A stretch of 5,292 bases of DNA from Pseudomonadota bacterium (GTDB taxonomy: Bacteria > Pseudomonadota > Alphaproteobacteria > Rhizobiales > Hyphomicrobiaceae). Positions 5,241-5,292 of the stretch are shown here, piece by piece. The translations under genes and the position numbers were made by a program. The stretch spans positions 1 through 5,292 of the forward strand of contig JAKALI010000357.1 in NCBI GenBank assembly GCA_021813195.1. Reading direction: 5' to 3'. Within the stretch, counting starts at the first letter, position 1. Every line of letters starts with the position of its first letter. A model generated the notes under the pieces. The model did no database searches, was not told the origin of the DNA, and saw only the letters and a list, made by a program, of their open reading frames with translations.

Positions 5241-5275
5241 CTCGCAGACACGAAGGTCGCGAGACTTCGTGCTCG
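5241..5275 (+). repeat. 34-35-base direct repeat, copy 2, with perfect internal dyad
   Basis: This copy starts CTCGCAGACACGAAGGTCGC. Here CACGAAG (5249-5255, using the leading CA of the shared part) and CTTCGTG (5265-5271) are perfect inverted arms around a 9-base loop. It lies 11 bases after the tandem 37-base units, so the two repeat types may form one structure that continues past the window. Confidence 0.7.
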
Positions 5276-5292
5276 GCGACTCGTATCGTCTG

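Larger units (their letters stand above)
3880..5292. other. 1.4 kb accessory or decayed region without a recognisable gene
   Basis: No frame here matches a family I know. Three weak candidates are listed separately (3909-4118, 4255-4494 and 4457-4885). The rest is short frames, G/C-rich repeats such as two copies of ACGCGCGACGCGT (4039-4051 and 4445-4457), a hairpin (4924-4940) and the repeat cluster 4991-5275. G/C falls to 36 of 90 bases at 5141-5230, against 40 of 60 in a sample of gspK (961-1020). With the neighbouring recombinase this suggests remnants of transferred DNA, but no transposase or integrase motif is visible. Confidence 0.5.

Overview
The window looks like a high-GC proteobacterial chromosome segment, most likely alphaproteobacterial. 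This rests on the general style of the secretin, GspK and slipin sequences and on G/C-rich third codon positions. It is recognition from memory, not a database match.

Layout. (1) Positions 1-1501, plus strand: the 3' end of gspD (type II secretion secretin), overlapping by 14 bases a complete gspK (minor pseudopilin). No other gsp gene follows. (2) Positions 1567-2508, minus strand: a complete slipin (stomatin/SPFH membrane scaffold), convergent with gspK. It is preceded 42 bases upstream by a small uncharacterised reading frame (2551-2766) with a plausible ribosome binding site. (3) Positions 2767-3096: no gene; a spacer with a duplicated 23-base motif, two dyads and a good intrinsic terminator on the minus strand. 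(4) Positions 3097-3834, minus strand: a serine recombinase of the resolvase/invertase type. A 13-base inverted repeat with one mismatch lies directly over its start region, and the terminator at 2999-3027 closes its transcript. (5) Positions 3880-5292: about 1.4 kb with no gene I can name. It holds three weak candidate reading frames, one of them interrupted, and several repeats. The far right end is AT-richer (36 of 90 bases G/C at 5141-5230), with a tandem pair of 37-base units flanked on one side at once and on the other at a distance by copies of a 34-35-base repeat.

How it fits together. gspD and gspK belong to one machine: the secretin is the outer-membrane channel, and GspK caps the pseudopilus with other minor pseudopilins. 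The slipin unit is independent of them. The recombinase and the repeat-rich, gene-poor DNA beyond it read as an accessory or decayed mobile segment next to core genes; that is an inference from gene content and repeats. I found no RNA gene, no CRISPR array and no complete insertion sequence. I did not identify a convincing new multi-gene system. The most distinctive unexplained signals are the inverted repeat at the recombinase start and the repeat cluster at 4991-5275.
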